This document shows, piece after piece, positions 1-8,706 of a stretch of DNA of 64,000 nt (within the stretch, counting starts at the first letter, position 1; each line of letters starts with the position of its first letter). The translations under genes and the position numbers were made by a program. Below the pieces are notes generated by a model. The model was not told the DNA's origin, searched no databases, and saw nothing but the letters and a program-made list of their open reading frames with translations. The DNA lies in NCBI RefSeq assembly GCF_000429905.1, contig NZ_AUCT01000006.1, positions 62,001-126,000 of the forward strand, given 5' to 3'. Origin of the DNA: Desulfatibacillum aliphaticivorans DSM 15576. Its GTDB lineage: Bacteria; Desulfobacterota; Desulfobacteria; Desulfobacterales; Desulfatibacillaceae.

Positions 1-814
1 AACCCATTGGGTGGCCAACTCGGTCAATGACATGAACATCAACCTGGGAGACGCCGCTGTCTCCCTGAATGAGACCGCTCACACGGTGCGGCAGATCGCC
101 GCCAATTCCAACAAGATGAACAAGTCCCTGGCCGCCATCGAGAAAAAAACCGAAGACGCCATGGCAGTCACGAAAAAAGCCGTTGTGCAGGCCGTGGATG
201 CGTCGGAAAAGATCCTGCACCTGGGCCGGATGGCGGCTTTTATCGGCGAGGTGAACGAGGCCATCGCCGAAGTGACGGACCAGGTCAACATGCTGTCCAT
301 CAACGCGGCCATTGAAGCCGCCAAAGCCGGGGAGGCGGGCAAGGGCTTCCAGGTGGTGGCCCGGGAGATGAAAGCCCTCTCCGCCCAGACCGCCGAGGCC
401 AGCGCCAACATCCGGTCCCAGATCCGTCAAATTCAAGACACCTCCCATCAAGCCATCGACGAGGTGGAGAACATAACCATGGTCATCAAGGGGATCGACG
501 GCTTTGTGGAGGATATTGTCAAAGCCACAAGGGAGCAGGCCGGGCACACAAGCAGCATCGCCCACGATATCCAGGAAACCTCCCGGGCGCTGGACCGCGT
601 AAACGATAACGTGTCCTCCTGCTCCGAATCCACAAGTCTCATCGTGCGGAAAATTTCCGAAGTGAACACCACGGCCGGTGACATGGCCCAGGGCAATCAA
701 AACCTCATCGCCAACGCTTCCATGCTCACAAGCATGGCGGATCAGCTTCAGAACATGGTGTTCCGGTTTAAAATCATCGATGAAGGCCCTCCGGCAAGGG
801 CGATCATGCATTAA
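1..814 (+). CDS. Methyl-accepting chemotaxis protein, C-terminal part (cut by window edge)
   Basis: This is the cytoplasmic signalling end of a chemoreceptor, which passes ligand state to CheA/CheW. The frame is already open at base 2, so the gene starts upstream and the GTG at 11 is not a real start. About 270 residues are visible, nearly all heptad-like helix. The conserved hairpin tip is clear around residues 80-125 (VNMLSINAAIEAAKAGEAGK, then GFQVVAREMKALSAQT). The C-terminus ends in a short tail with no CheR/CheB-tethering pentapeptide. The gene converges on rmlB and shares a hairpin terminator with it. The ligand domain lies outside the window, so the stimulus is unknown. Confidence 0.93.
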   Translation, partial: THWVANSVNDMNINLGDAAVSLNETAHTVRQIAANSNKMNKSLAAIEKKTEDAMAVTKKAVVQAVDASEKILHLGRMAAFIGEVNEAIAEVTDQVNMLSINAAIEAAKAGEAGKGFQVVAREMKALSAQTAEASANIRSQIRQIQDTSHQAIDEVENITMVIKGIDGFVEDIVKATREQAGHTSSIAHDIQETSRALDRVNDNVSSCSESTSLIVRKISEVNTTAGDMAQGNQNLIANASMLTSMADQLQNMVFRFKIIDEGPPARAIMH

Positions 815-844
815 CACAGGAGCCTTTGGCGGGAAAAATGCAGG

Positions 845-879
845 CCGGGCGGGCTTTTCAAGGAGCTCGCCCGGTTTTT
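845..879. terminator. Bidirectional terminator between chemoreceptor gene and rmlB
   Basis: Seven-bp GC stem CCGGGCG (845-851) pairs with CGCCCGG (868-874), followed by a T-run at 875-879. The rmlB stop codon overlaps the T-run, so the hairpin serves the plus-strand receptor gene and lies just past the end of rmlB on the other strand. Confidence 0.75.
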
Positions 880-1945
880 ATTTATAGTGGGACTCCACCC
901 AATTCCGGTATTCCCCGGAGCGAACCTGCTCCACCCATGTCCGGTTGGACAAGTACCAATCCACCGTGGCCTCCAGGCCCTGCCTGAAGGTGTGGGCGGG
1001 CTTCCAGCCCAGCCTGGCCGTGGTCTCGGAAAAATCCATGGCGTAGCGCCTGTCATGTCCCGGCCTGTCCTTGACCATGGAAATGAGCCTTTTGCTGTCT
1101 TCCGATGCGGGCCTGTTCAATTTCCGGTCCGCCAGTTCGCATAAGAGGTGCACCACTTCCAGGTTGGTCTTCTCCTCCCCCCCTCCTATTATATAGGTTT
1201 CCCCGGCGGCGCCTTTTTCCAAAATATGCATCAGGGCCCGGCAATGGTCCTCCACAAAAAGCCAATCCCGAACGTTTTGGCCGTCCCCGTACACAGGCAG
1301 GGGCTTCTGGTCTAAAATTTGCATCAACATTAAGGGAATCAACTTTTCAGGAAATTGATAAGGACCGTAGTTGTTGGAGCAATTGCTGACGACGCACGGC
1401 AGACCGTATGTTCTGTGGTACGCCCTTACAAAGTGGTCCGAGGCCGCCTTGGATGCGGAGTAGGGGCTGGACGGGTCGTAGGGCGAGGCTTGAGAAAAAG
1501 AGCCTTCAGGCCCCAGGGACCCGAACACCTCGTCCGTGGAAACGTGGATGAACAGAAAATCACGGGGGCGGCCGCGGCTTTCCCAGTTTTGTCTGGCCGC
1601 TTCCAGCAAGGTGCAGGTTCCCATAACGTTGGTGGAGGCGAAGCAAAGCGCGTCCTTGATGGATCGGTCCACATGGGATTCCGCCGCAAAATGGACGACG
1701 GCGTCGAAATCGTCCTCATGAAACAACCTTTCCAAAAGGGCGGCGTCGCAAATATTTCCGTGCACCAGCTTGTGCCTGGAGGCCTGATCCCGGGGCAGCC
1801 CCAGGAAGTTCCGGGGGGAGCCCGCATAGGTGAGGGCGTCCAGGTTGCAGATTCCACAATGGGGATCTTCCCGGAGAGCCTGTAAAATAAAGTTGGAGCC
1901 GATGAATCCGGCGCCTCCGGTAAGCAATATCTTTTTTCGGTTCAT
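878..1945 (-). CDS. rmlB: dTDP-glucose 4,6-dehydratase
   Basis: Converts dTDP-glucose to dTDP-4-keto-6-deoxyglucose, the step that commits dTDP-glucose to rhamnose and other deoxysugars of the cell surface. The 355-residue length is normal for the family. The NAD-binding Rossmann motif GGAGFIGSN is at residues 10-18. The catalytic Thr-Asp-Glu is at 137-139 (STDEV) and the YxxxK pair is Tyr162/Lys166 (PYSASKAASD). It is an extended short-chain dehydrogenase, and the DEV triad separates RmlB from plain epimerases. No rmlA, rmlC or rmlD lies beside it here, so it is either isolated or at the edge of a surface-polysaccharide cluster. It is transcribed away from the pil region, across a 430-bp AT-rich gap. 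Confidence 0.93.
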   Translation of the reverse strand: MNRKKILLTGGAGFIGSNFILQALREDPHCGICNLDALTYAGSPRNFLGLPRDQASRHKLVHGNICDAALLERLFHEDDFDAVVHFAAESHVDRSIKDALCFASTNVMGTCTLLEAARQNWESRGRPRDFLFIHVSTDEVFGSLGPEGSFSQASPYDPSSPYSASKAASDHFVRAYHRTYGLPCVVSNCSNNYGPYQFPEKLIPLMLMQILDQKPLPVYGDGQNVRDWLFVEDHCRALMHILEKGAAGETYIIGGGEEKTNLEVVHLLCELADRKLNRPASEDSKRLISMVKDRPGHDRRYAMDFSETTARLGWKPAHTFRQGLEATVDWYLSNRTWVEQVRSGEYRNWVESHYK

Positions 1946-2316
1946 AGTCCGCCGCTCCGTCCTTATTATAAGGAATGAGGGTTATCGAAAAGGCGTTATT
2001 AGAGCACTAATACCAGCAGGTGTGAGCTTTTTCAAGGCTTTGCCGTGTTGTAGATTACTGACAGGAGAGCCTTGAATATACGAGGTTGGTGAAGGCCCCC
2101 GTCGGGCCTGGATCTCGCAACAATGTGAAATAGCTCATATATATGTTTTCGGTCCACAACATCTAGGCCGAATAAGTATAATAAAGCACAATATAGGATA
2201 ATTATGCATAATTTATATTAAATTATATATAAATTCATTGACCTTGGAAGACTCCTTGAGCATTGTGATACAAACGAGTTCTTCAGTTTTCATAACGGAT
2301 CGGGGGTATCTGATGT
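1946..2316. other. Gene-free AT-rich upstream region
   Basis: About 370 bases between the divergent rmlB and the XRE-pil operon. The 2130-2260 part is strongly AT-rich with many TATA-like runs and is the likely promoter zone for both directions. I see no convincing -35/-10 pair, no sigma-54 -24/-12 element and no gene. Confidence 0.5.
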
Positions 2317-2368
2317 TTTCCAAAGGGAGGCGGTCTAGTACGTGGGTGGCACAAGACCTCCGGGGAAA
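2317..2368 (+). promoter_or_regulatory. Leader hairpin covering the ribosome binding site of the XRE gene
   Basis: TTTCC (2317-2321) can pair with GGAAA (2364-2368), and the inner segment GGAGG..GGTCT (2326-2336) pairs with AGACCTCC (2354-2361) across a small bulge. The purine-rich GGGGAAAG that would act as Shine-Dalgarno for the ATG at 2377 lies in the 3' arm. Folding would therefore hide it. I looked for the GEMM (c-di-GMP/cGAMP) core and did not find it. Whether it is a riboswitch, thermosensor or protein site is unknown. Confidence 0.4.
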
Positions 2369-2376
2369 GTTTTCCA

Positions 2377-2574
2377 ATGGCTAAAAATTGTCTAAAGGAA
2401 ATTCGTGAATCAGCGCTCTTAAGCAAGGCTGAACTTGCGAGAAAGGCGGGGATTTCGCCCATCACGGTTGACCGGATTGAAAAAGGCTACCCGTGTCGGA
2501 TGGAAACCCAGAGGAAAATCCTTGAGGCCTTGGGTTATCAACCAAAGGACAAACTAAGGGTTTTTGGTGAGTAA
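2377..2574 (+). CDS. Small XRE-family helix-turn-helix regulator
   Basis: A 65-residue protein that is almost only a Cro/C1-type helix-turn-helix. Residues about 16-38 (SKAELARKAGISPITVDRIE) carry helices 2-3, followed by LEALGY and a short basic tail. No sensing or dimerisation domain follows, so it probably works as a simple DNA-binding dimer. Its stop codon is only five bases before pilM, placing it as the first gene of the pil operon. Self-regulation or operon-specific control is an inference. The start is set by GGGGAAAG seven bases upstream, itself inside a hairpin (2317-2368). Confidence 0.8.
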   Translation: MAKNCLKEIRESALLSKAELARKAGISPITVDRIEKGYPCRMETQRKILEALGYQPKDKLRVFGE

Positions 2575-2579
2575 GAGCT

Positions 2580-3635
2580 ATGGCACTTTTTAAAAAGCAA
2601 GAAGGCCTGGTTGGCCTGGACATCGGCTCGGCGGCTATTAAAATTGCGGAGATAGAAGAGCGCAAGCAAAGCCGGGTATTGGCCAAGTTCGGGTTGATGG
2701 AATTGTCGGAAGGCGCAATTGAGGACGGGGTGATCAAGGACCACGAGAAGGTGGCCGAGACCATCAAGGACCTGTGCCGCGCCTTTAACATTAAGCAGCT
2801 TAACGCCGCCATTTCCATAGCCGGGTACTCGGTCATCATCAAGAACATCACCGTCAAGACCATGACGGAGGAGGAAATGCAGGAGAGCATCTCGGTGGAA
2901 GCCGAGCAATACCTGCCTTTCGACATCCAGGACGTGTATCTGGACTTCCACATTGTGGGAAATAGTTCGGAGAGGGACGGCCATATGGATGTGGTTCTTG
3001 TGGCGGCCAAAAAGGACCTGGTTGACGAATACGTCAGCGTGGTGGAGATGGCGGGGCTGCATCCGGTGGTCATGGATGTGGACGCCTTTGCCGTGCAGAA
3101 CATCTACGAGCTGCTTTCGGACGTGGACGACGAGATCGTCGCGCTGGTGGATGTGGGGGCCTCCAAGACCTCGGTCAACATTATTAAAAACCGGAACTCG
3201 GTGCTTATCCGGGACGTGGCCATGGGCGGCGCTCAGATCACTCAGGAGATCATGAAGCGCGGCGGCTGCTCTTACGACGAAGCCGAGCAATGGAAGGCCG
3301 ATCCCGAACACGCTAAGATGGACAAGGAGGAATTGAACGACATCATCGCGTTGGCTACGGCCAGGTGGTGCGAGGAAATTCGTCCTGCCTTTGATTTTTT
3401 CTATTCCATGAATGACGAGCGTTTGAGCAAAATCGTCATGAGCGGCGGAAGCAGCGGAATCATAGGATTCAAAGAGACGCTGGCGGCGGAGACCGGGATA
3501 GACGTCTTTTTGCTGGATCCCTTCGCCGCCATGGATGTGAGCGACGAACAGTTTGATCCAGGCTATTTAAAGCGCATCGGACCCCAGGCCACCATCGCCC
3601 TGGGTCTTGCGTTAAGGAGAGCGGGTGACAAATGA
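2580..3635 (+). CDS. pilM: Type IV pilus inner-membrane assembly ATPase-like protein PilM
   Basis: Cytoplasmic actin/FtsA-fold protein that docks onto the N-terminus of PilN at the pilus base. The 351-residue length is typical. The nucleotide-binding phosphate loops are visible: LVGLDIGSAAIKIAEI near residues 10-25, ALVDVGASKTSVNII near 190, and an adenosine motif IVMSGGSSGIIGF near 280. The gene overlaps pilN by ATGA, indicating translational coupling. Order pilM-N-O-P-Q is the canonical alignment-subcomplex operon. Pilin and the motor genes (pilA, pilB, pilT, pilC) are not in the window. Confidence 0.95.
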   Translation: MALFKKQEGLVGLDIGSAAIKIAEIEERKQSRVLAKFGLMELSEGAIEDGVIKDHEKVAETIKDLCRAFNIKQLNAAISIAGYSVIIKNITVKTMTEEEMQESISVEAEQYLPFDIQDVYLDFHIVGNSSERDGHMDVVLVAAKKDLVDEYVSVVEMAGLHPVVMDVDAFAVQNIYELLSDVDDEIVALVDVGASKTSVNIIKNRNSVLIRDVAMGGAQITQEIMKRGGCSYDEAEQWKADPEHAKMDKEELNDIIALATARWCEEIRPAFDFFYSMNDERLSKIVMSGGSSGIIGFKETLAAETGIDVFLLDPFAAMDVSDEQFDPGYLKRIGPQATIALGLALRRAGDK

Positions 3636-4330
3636 TCAGAGTCAACCTTCTGCCCTTTCGGGCCGCCCGGAAAAGTGAGAACGTCAAAAGACAGGTCGTA
3701 GTCTTTTTGGCAGCCATTGTTTTGTTTATTTTCGGCTGCGCATTCTATGCCGTGTTTCTCATGGGCCAGGTGGCTGATTTGGAATCCGAGTTGGCCCAGG
3801 CCGAGGCGGACCTTGTCAAGTATAAGAAGCAGGCCGCCGAAGTGGACGCCATATTGGCTGAGATCGCCATGCTGGAAAAACGGGAAGCCACCATCGAAGG
3901 GCTCCGGCGTTCGCGTTTTGACGCGGTCAAGCTCCTGGACCATTTGACCCAGTTGATCTCTCCGCCGTCTTCCGGCGTTTTGGCGGCCAAGGACCAGAGG
4001 GTCTGGCTGGTTGCTCTTAAATCCAAGACTGCGGAAAGAAAGCAGGATTTGGACATAGAAGGCGTGGCGGTGGACACTAAAGACGTGGCGGCCTTCATGG
4101 ACAGGCTTGAAAACTTTACGGAAGCTCCTTCGGGGCCGTCCCTGGCAATGGCCGGCGACGGAGCTCAGCCCGAAATTCCCTATTTTTCCGATGTGACTTT
4201 AAGGAAGCTGTCGGCGTCGGATGACTCTGCTTTGTTGAATTTCAAGCAGTTTAACATCCATTGTCAGCGAATCATGCCGGGGGCCGAGGATGAAGATACG
4301 GCGAAGAAGGCTCCTAATAAAAAGAAGTAA
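3632..4330 (+). CDS. pilN: Type IV pilus alignment protein PilN
   Basis: Bitopic inner-membrane protein of the PilN-PilO heterodimer that links PilM in the cytoplasm to PilP and the secretin. It begins with the PilM-binding peptide IRVNLLPFR (residues 2-10), has one membrane segment around residues 27-47 (VVVFLAAIVLFIFGCAFYAV) and then a coiled coil rich in Ala/Glu/Lys. The periplasmic ferredoxin-like domain occupies the C-terminal half. Its 232 residues are a little longer than the usual ~200, with a lysine-rich tail. It starts inside the pilM stop codon. Confidence 0.93.
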   Translation: MIRVNLLPFRAARKSENVKRQVVVFLAAIVLFIFGCAFYAVFLMGQVADLESELAQAEADLVKYKKQAAEVDAILAEIAMLEKREATIEGLRRSRFDAVKLLDHLTQLISPPSSGVLAAKDQRVWLVALKSKTAERKQDLDIEGVAVDTKDVAAFMDRLENFTEAPSGPSLAMAGDGAQPEIPYFSDVTLRKLSASDDSALLNFKQFNIHCQRIMPGAEDEDTAKKAPNKKK

Positions 4331-4379
4331 TATCGGCCGTTTATGGGTCCCATATATAGGTTAAAAGGCAGGTTAAACC

Positions 4380-5027
4380 ATGGCTAAATCCAAGGATGCT
4401 CCATCACAACTGACGGTATTTGTCGACAAGATCGGCCAATTAAGCAGACCGCAGCGCATTCTGATATTCGTCGCTGCGTTTTTGGCGATTGGCGCACTTT
4501 TCACCTTCCTTTTATTTAAACCCTACTGGACCCAAAAAAGCGAGCTTACCACCAAACTTGAAAACAAGCTGAATGAAGTGCGCGTTTCCCAGGCCAAAGC
4601 CGCCAAGCTGCCCAAGGTCAGGGAGCAACGCAAGAAGGCGGAGGAGAGGCTCGCCAAATCCGCCGAGTCCCTGCCCAAGAAAAAGGAAGTGCCGGAGCTT
4701 TTGGACAGGATGTCTCTTTCCGGAAAGGAAGCCGGGCTGGAGTGGACGCTTTTTCAGCCCAGATCTGAAGTGGAATATCCTGAAGATTCATATGTGGAAA
4801 TGCCCGTGGAAATGATTGTGGAAGGCGATTACCACGGCATTGCCTCCTTTTTTGATAAAGTGGCCCATCTGCCCCGCATCGTTAATATCAACAAATACGA
4901 TATTGTACCCAATAATGAGCAGAACGGCGGATGGCGCCGTCTGGTGTGTACTTGCCAGGCAGTGACTTACAGGTTCCTGGAGCCCGAGGCGACAGATGCG
5001 AACAAAAAGAAAACAAACAAAAAATAG
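4380..5027 (+). CDS. pilO: Type IV pilus alignment protein PilO
   Basis: Partner of PilN in the inner-membrane alignment complex. At 215 residues it has the expected plan: a short cytoplasmic start, one membrane helix near residues 24-45 (ILIFVAAFLAIGALFTFLLF), a basic coiled coil (residues about 55-105), and a periplasmic domain. The PilO signature region is readable from about residue 110 (LLDRMSLSGKEAGLEWTLFQP through VEGDYHGIASFFDKVAHLPR). Ribosome binding site GGCAGG sits seven bases before the ATG. The last 32 bases overlap the start of pilP. Confidence 0.93.
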   Translation: MAKSKDAPSQLTVFVDKIGQLSRPQRILIFVAAFLAIGALFTFLLFKPYWTQKSELTTKLENKLNEVRVSQAKAAKLPKVREQRKKAEERLAKSAESLPKKKEVPELLDRMSLSGKEAGLEWTLFQPRSEVEYPEDSYVEMPVEMIVEGDYHGIASFFDKVAHLPRIVNINKYDIVPNNEQNGGWRRLVCTCQAVTYRFLEPEATDANKKKTNKK

Positions 5028-6045
5028 TGAGCAGGGGAGACTGACGGGGAAGCCCATGGCGCCCGGAGCAGCGGCTATTGCTGCAGGGGCGATCCTGCTT
5101 CTGACCCCGGTCCATGCTGCAACGCCGGAATTTACGCCCGGCCCCGCCTCCGTATCCATGAAGGTGGAGGCGCGTCCGGACTTGGCCTCCCAGCCTCTTG
5201 CCAACGCCGTTTCGGTCAACGCAGTGGAGGAGCAATCCGGCGTGAGCATGAAGGTCTCGAAACCGCCGGTCCAAGCGGCTCCTTCAGGCGTGAGCATGAA
5301 GGTGGCCAGGCCGTCTGATACGCTTCCGCAGGCCCAGCCTGAGCAAGGCGGCGTGAGCATGAAGGTGTCTCCCAGGCCGCCGGCAGCTCAAAAGCCCGCT
5401 CCTGCGGAGCAGCCCCAGGAAGCCCCGGTGAAGCCGGAAGAGCCTGTTGCAGCGGCCCCGGAACAGCCTGTAACGCCTCCGCCTGTTGCGCAAAAGGAAA
5501 AAACGCCGCCAGCGGAACAGCCTATCGCCATGCCCGAAATCAAGATCGGCGCAGAAGACGTCGGGGCGGAACCGGAATCCGAAGAGGAGGGTGTTGAAGT
5601 GGCTACTGCATTAGAAAACTACAGATATGTAAGGGGCGCCAAGCTCAATCCCTTCAGGCCCTTGACTGACAAGCCTGACGTGGAACCGGAGCCCGCCATC
5701 GTGGACACGCCGGTTGAAGGCCCCCAGACTGTGACTGCAAAGCCTAAGATCAAAAATCCTCGACCCATTCCAACGCCTATTGAGAAATACCCTCTTAACT
5801 CCCTGGATCTGGTGGCCATCATGCGGATGAAGCGCGAAGCATTGGCCTTGGTGCAGATCCCTGACGGAGCTAAGGGGTTTATAATCAGAAAGGGCACCTA
5901 CATCGGCAACGAAGGCGGTACGGTGTCCGAAATCGACCTCCAGAACAATAAAGTGGTGGTTGACGTGGAAGAAGAAGACATGTTCGGCAACATTATTATT
6001 AATAAGCGGCAGCTAAGCCTACAGAAAACAGCCGGGGACTTTTAA
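4996..6045 (+). CDS. pilP: Type IV pilus protein PilP with repeated N-terminal linker
   Basis: Periplasmic protein that bridges PilN/PilO to the PilQ secretin. I keep the ATG at 4996 because GAGG lies six bases upstream and it supplies a basic n-region to the signal segment (residues about 22-41). ATG 5056 is the alternative. The C-terminal PilP domain is clear (residues about 205-345: YRYVRGAKLNPFRPL, then LNSLDLVAIMRMKREALALV). At 349 residues it is about twice the usual length. The extra is a Pro/Ala/Glu-rich linker in which the hexapeptide GVSMKV occurs at least four times (once as SVSMKV), in DNA around 5150, 5239, 5287 and 5350. No lipobox cysteine is seen. Confidence 0.88.
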   Translation: MRTKRKQTKNSEQGRLTGKPMAPGAAAIAAGAILLLTPVHAATPEFTPGPASVSMKVEARPDLASQPLANAVSVNAVEEQSGVSMKVSKPPVQAAPSGVSMKVARPSDTLPQAQPEQGGVSMKVSPRPPAAQKPAPAEQPQEAPVKPEEPVAAAPEQPVTPPPVAQKEKTPPAEQPIAMPEIKIGAEDVGAEPESEEEGVEVATALENYRYVRGAKLNPFRPLTDKPDVEPEPAIVDTPVEGPQTVTAKPKIKNPRPIPTPIEKYPLNSLDLVAIMRMKREALALVQIPDGAKGFIIRKGTYIGNEGGTVSEIDLQNNKVVVDVEEEDMFGNIIINKRQLSLQKTAGDF

Positions 6046-6046
6046 C

Positions 6047-8581
6047 ATGGGACGTAGAAGGTTTAAACAACTCGTTGTGGGAGCACTGGTTGCTGCACTA
6101 TTAATTCCGGGCGTTTACGGATGTTCGGTGAAGCAGGACCAGGTAAAGCCTCAGGAGCCTGAGGTTGCGGCTCCGGTGGAGGAGACTGCGGCGGTTCCCG
6201 AGGCTCAAAGGGAAATTACGGGAATCTCCGTGGGAGGCGATGAAAATGTGGCCTCCGTCCTAATCCGGGGAAATGCCAACTTGATGTACACGGCGGTTAA
6301 GTCGCCCTTTAATAATGGGGTGGTCTTATACTTTCCCGAAACCGCCTTGGCTGCAAATCTTCCCGCCACTCTCCAGCCTGCTTCTCCTCTGGTGAAGAAT
6401 GTCATGGCTACCCAGGCGGACGGCCAGATGATTTCCGCCAGGGTGGAAATCAGCCTGTCCAGGGAGCTGCCGTACGAAATCAAGAAGGAAGACGGCGCAT
6501 TGTACGTGCTTTTGGGCAGGGAGGAGCCTGTGGAAGAAGACGTCCTCCCAGCCTCTGAGCCGGCGGCCGTTCAAACCGCCGAGGCTTCCGAAGGCGCAGC
6601 TGCATCTCAGACCATGGAAGAAACCTTCCGTGGGACCGGGGCTGAAGACAGCCCTGAAGCGGCGGCTGAGTTCAAGGAAGTAGTGTCCGCGCCCGTTCCT
6701 GCGCCCACCGGGCCTGTGTGGCTTACAGGGGTCAACTTCCTGCAAGAGCCCGCCGGCAGATCCTCCATCAAGATCGAGGTCTCCCAGCCTATTCAGTATA
6801 AGGTGACCCGTCCGGCGGAAAAGCGCCTGGTGGTGGAGCTTCCCGGCGTTCAGGTTCCCAAGGAGCAGCAGCGTCCCCTCATCACCACGCGTTTTGAAAG
6901 CGCTGCGGACCGGATCGTCCCGTACGCCAGAGGCCCCAAAGACACGGCGGTGTCCGTGGAACTGCGTCAGATGGTGGCTTATCACGTGGAACAGACCGAC
7001 CAGGGCATATTGCTGCATCTGGAAGCCTCGGACATTCCTCCCAGGCCCCTGGCCCAGGCGGCCTTGCCCAGGTGGGAAAGCATTATGCGCCAGGAAGAGC
7101 CCTTGCCCGGACCGGGCGAAGCGGCGGCCATGGCCGGCGACGACATGATGGGCGGAGACCTGGCCGATTATGAGGGCTTTGAGGAAGGCGCAGGGCCGAA
7201 ACAGTCTCTGGACTTTATGGACGCCATCTCCCAGGAACTGCGGACCGGCTCAGCCAAGACCGAAATCGTTTACACCGGCGAAAAAATCGCCTTGGATTTT
7301 TACAAGACCGACATCAAGAATGTTTTCAGAATTCTTAAAGAAGTCAGCGGCTTGAACTTTGCCATTGACCGGGACGTGGAAGGGGAGGTCACCCTCACCC
7401 TCGAAAAACCCGTGCCCTGGGACCAGGTTCTGCACTTGGTGCTCAAGATGAACCAGTTGGGCATGCAGAAAATCAAGGACGTAATCCGGATTGCGCCTCA
7501 ATCCGTGCTGGATGAAGAGGCCGCGGCCGAACGCGCCAGGGAGCAGGCCAACATAGACAGGATCAAAACGCTCACGGAAACCAAGAACCAGCAGATGCAA
7601 AATGAATTGCAGCAGCAGGCCCTGGAGCCAATGGTGACGGAGTTTATACCAGTCAATTACACGGACGCCAGCGATCTTATCAAGCATGTGGAAGCAGTTA
7701 AATCTCCTGACCGCGGTTCAGTAGACGTTGACATTAGAACCAATACCATTATAATGATCGACATTAAGGACAGAATCAAACGAGCCAGAGACATAGTCAG
7801 CCGCCTGGACAGAGTTACCGCCCAGGTTCAAATAGAGGCAAGAGTTGTGGAGGCTCAGACTACCTTTTCCAGAAGCATCGGACTTGCATGGAACGGCGAA
7901 TCCGGCATTCAACCCGGGGATTCCAGGGAAGGGGTCGGCCCCCAGCGCGGGTATGACGTGTTGGGCGGCACTTACGGATACAACTGGTCGGTCAACTATC
8001 CTACTGAGACCGATGATTACGGCAACAATACATTTGGCTTTAACTTCAGCCGCTTGCTTGGCCTGACGCCGCTATCGCTGAATGCTACTTTGAACGCGGC
8101 GGAGAGCAGGGGCGAAATCAAAATCGTCTCCTCTCCCAAAATCAGGACCTTGGATAACAAGCCGGCCACGATCAAACAGGGCATCGACTATCCCATCAAG
8201 CAGTTTGACGGGGACGGCAATACGGTTATCGTGTACAAGGCGGTGGACTTGCAGTTGGAAGTCACGCCCCACGTGACCCAGGACCGCCGGGTTTCCATGA
8301 AGATGACCGTGGAAAAGAACGACGTAGGCGCGGTTATTTCGGAGGAACAATCCTTCAACACGAAAGAAGTGGACACCGAATTGCTGGTCAATGACGGCGA
8401 CACGGTTGTTATCGGCGGCATTATTAAGACGACTTTCAGGGATGATGTGGACGGATGGCCCGGATTGATCGATGTTCCCGTGCTCGGATGGCTTTTCAAG
8501 GATTCCACAAAGTCCGAGGAACGGGAAGAATTGTTGGTGTTCATTACTCCTACTATTGTTGAGTTGGAGGAAATCCAATAA
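6047..8581 (+). CDS. pilQ: Type IV pilus secretin PilQ
   Basis: Outer-membrane ring through which the pilus fibre exits. Its 844 residues open with a lipoprotein signal ending at Cys26 (IPGVYGC). Two AMIN peptidoglycan-binding domains follow (about 52-150 and 225-330), then the secretin/TonB short N domain (about 415-485, with IALDFYKTDIKNVFRILKEV), the N1/NolW domain (about 525-590) and the C-terminal secretin barrel. The barrel signature VIGGIIKT and the closing VPVLGWLFK are near residues 790-825. A 75-residue acidic/Ala-rich linker separates the AMIN domains. It begins one base after the pilP stop. Confidence 0.95.
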   Translation: MGRRRFKQLVVGALVAALLIPGVYGCSVKQDQVKPQEPEVAAPVEETAAVPEAQREITGISVGGDENVASVLIRGNANLMYTAVKSPFNNGVVLYFPETALAANLPATLQPASPLVKNVMATQADGQMISARVEISLSRELPYEIKKEDGALYVLLGREEPVEEDVLPASEPAAVQTAEASEGAAASQTMEETFRGTGAEDSPEAAAEFKEVVSAPVPAPTGPVWLTGVNFLQEPAGRSSIKIEVSQPIQYKVTRPAEKRLVVELPGVQVPKEQQRPLITTRFESAADRIVPYARGPKDTAVSVELRQMVAYHVEQTDQGILLHLEASDIPPRPLAQAALPRWESIMRQEEPLPGPGEAAAMAGDDMMGGDLADYEGFEEGAGPKQSLDFMDAISQELRTGSAKTEIVYTGEKIALDFYKTDIKNVFRILKEVSGLNFAIDRDVEGEVTLTLEKPVPWDQVLHLVLKMNQLGMQKIKDVIRIAPQSVLDEEAAAERAREQANIDRIKTLTETKNQQMQNELQQQALEPMVTEFIPVNYTDASDLIKHVEAVKSPDRGSVDVDIRTNTIIMIDIKDRIKRARDIVSRLDRVTAQVQIEARVVEAQTTFSRSIGLAWNGESGIQPGDSREGVGPQRGYDVLGGTYGYNWSVNYPTETDDYGNNTFGFNFSRLLGLTPLSLNATLNAAESRGEIKIVSSPKIRTLDNKPATIKQGIDYPIKQFDGDGNTVIVYKAVDLQLEVTPHVTQDRRVSMKMTVEKNDVGAVISEEQSFNTKEVDTELLVNDGDTVVIGGIIKTTFRDDVDGWPGLIDVPVLGWLFKDSTKSEEREELLVFITPTIVELEEIQ

Positions 8582-8706
8582 CTATGAAAAGCCGGGACCA
8601 TGTTATGGCGCACTCAAATGACGCAAATTTACAGGACATCCAGGGCCATTGCCAGGGGCTGGAGGTTCATGAGGGTATACACCAATCCGAATGTGAGGAC
8701 ACTCCC

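Noticed and set aside
2130..2376. A c-di-GMP/cGAMP (GEMM) riboswitch before the pil operon
   Set aside because: The conserved GEMM core sequences and two-helix layout were not found; only a simple hairpin is supported.
8584..8706. Upstream extension of the giant lipoprotein to ATG 8584
   Set aside because: The 41 extra residues are hydrophilic and would bury the signal peptide that begins at 8707 with its own ribosome binding site.
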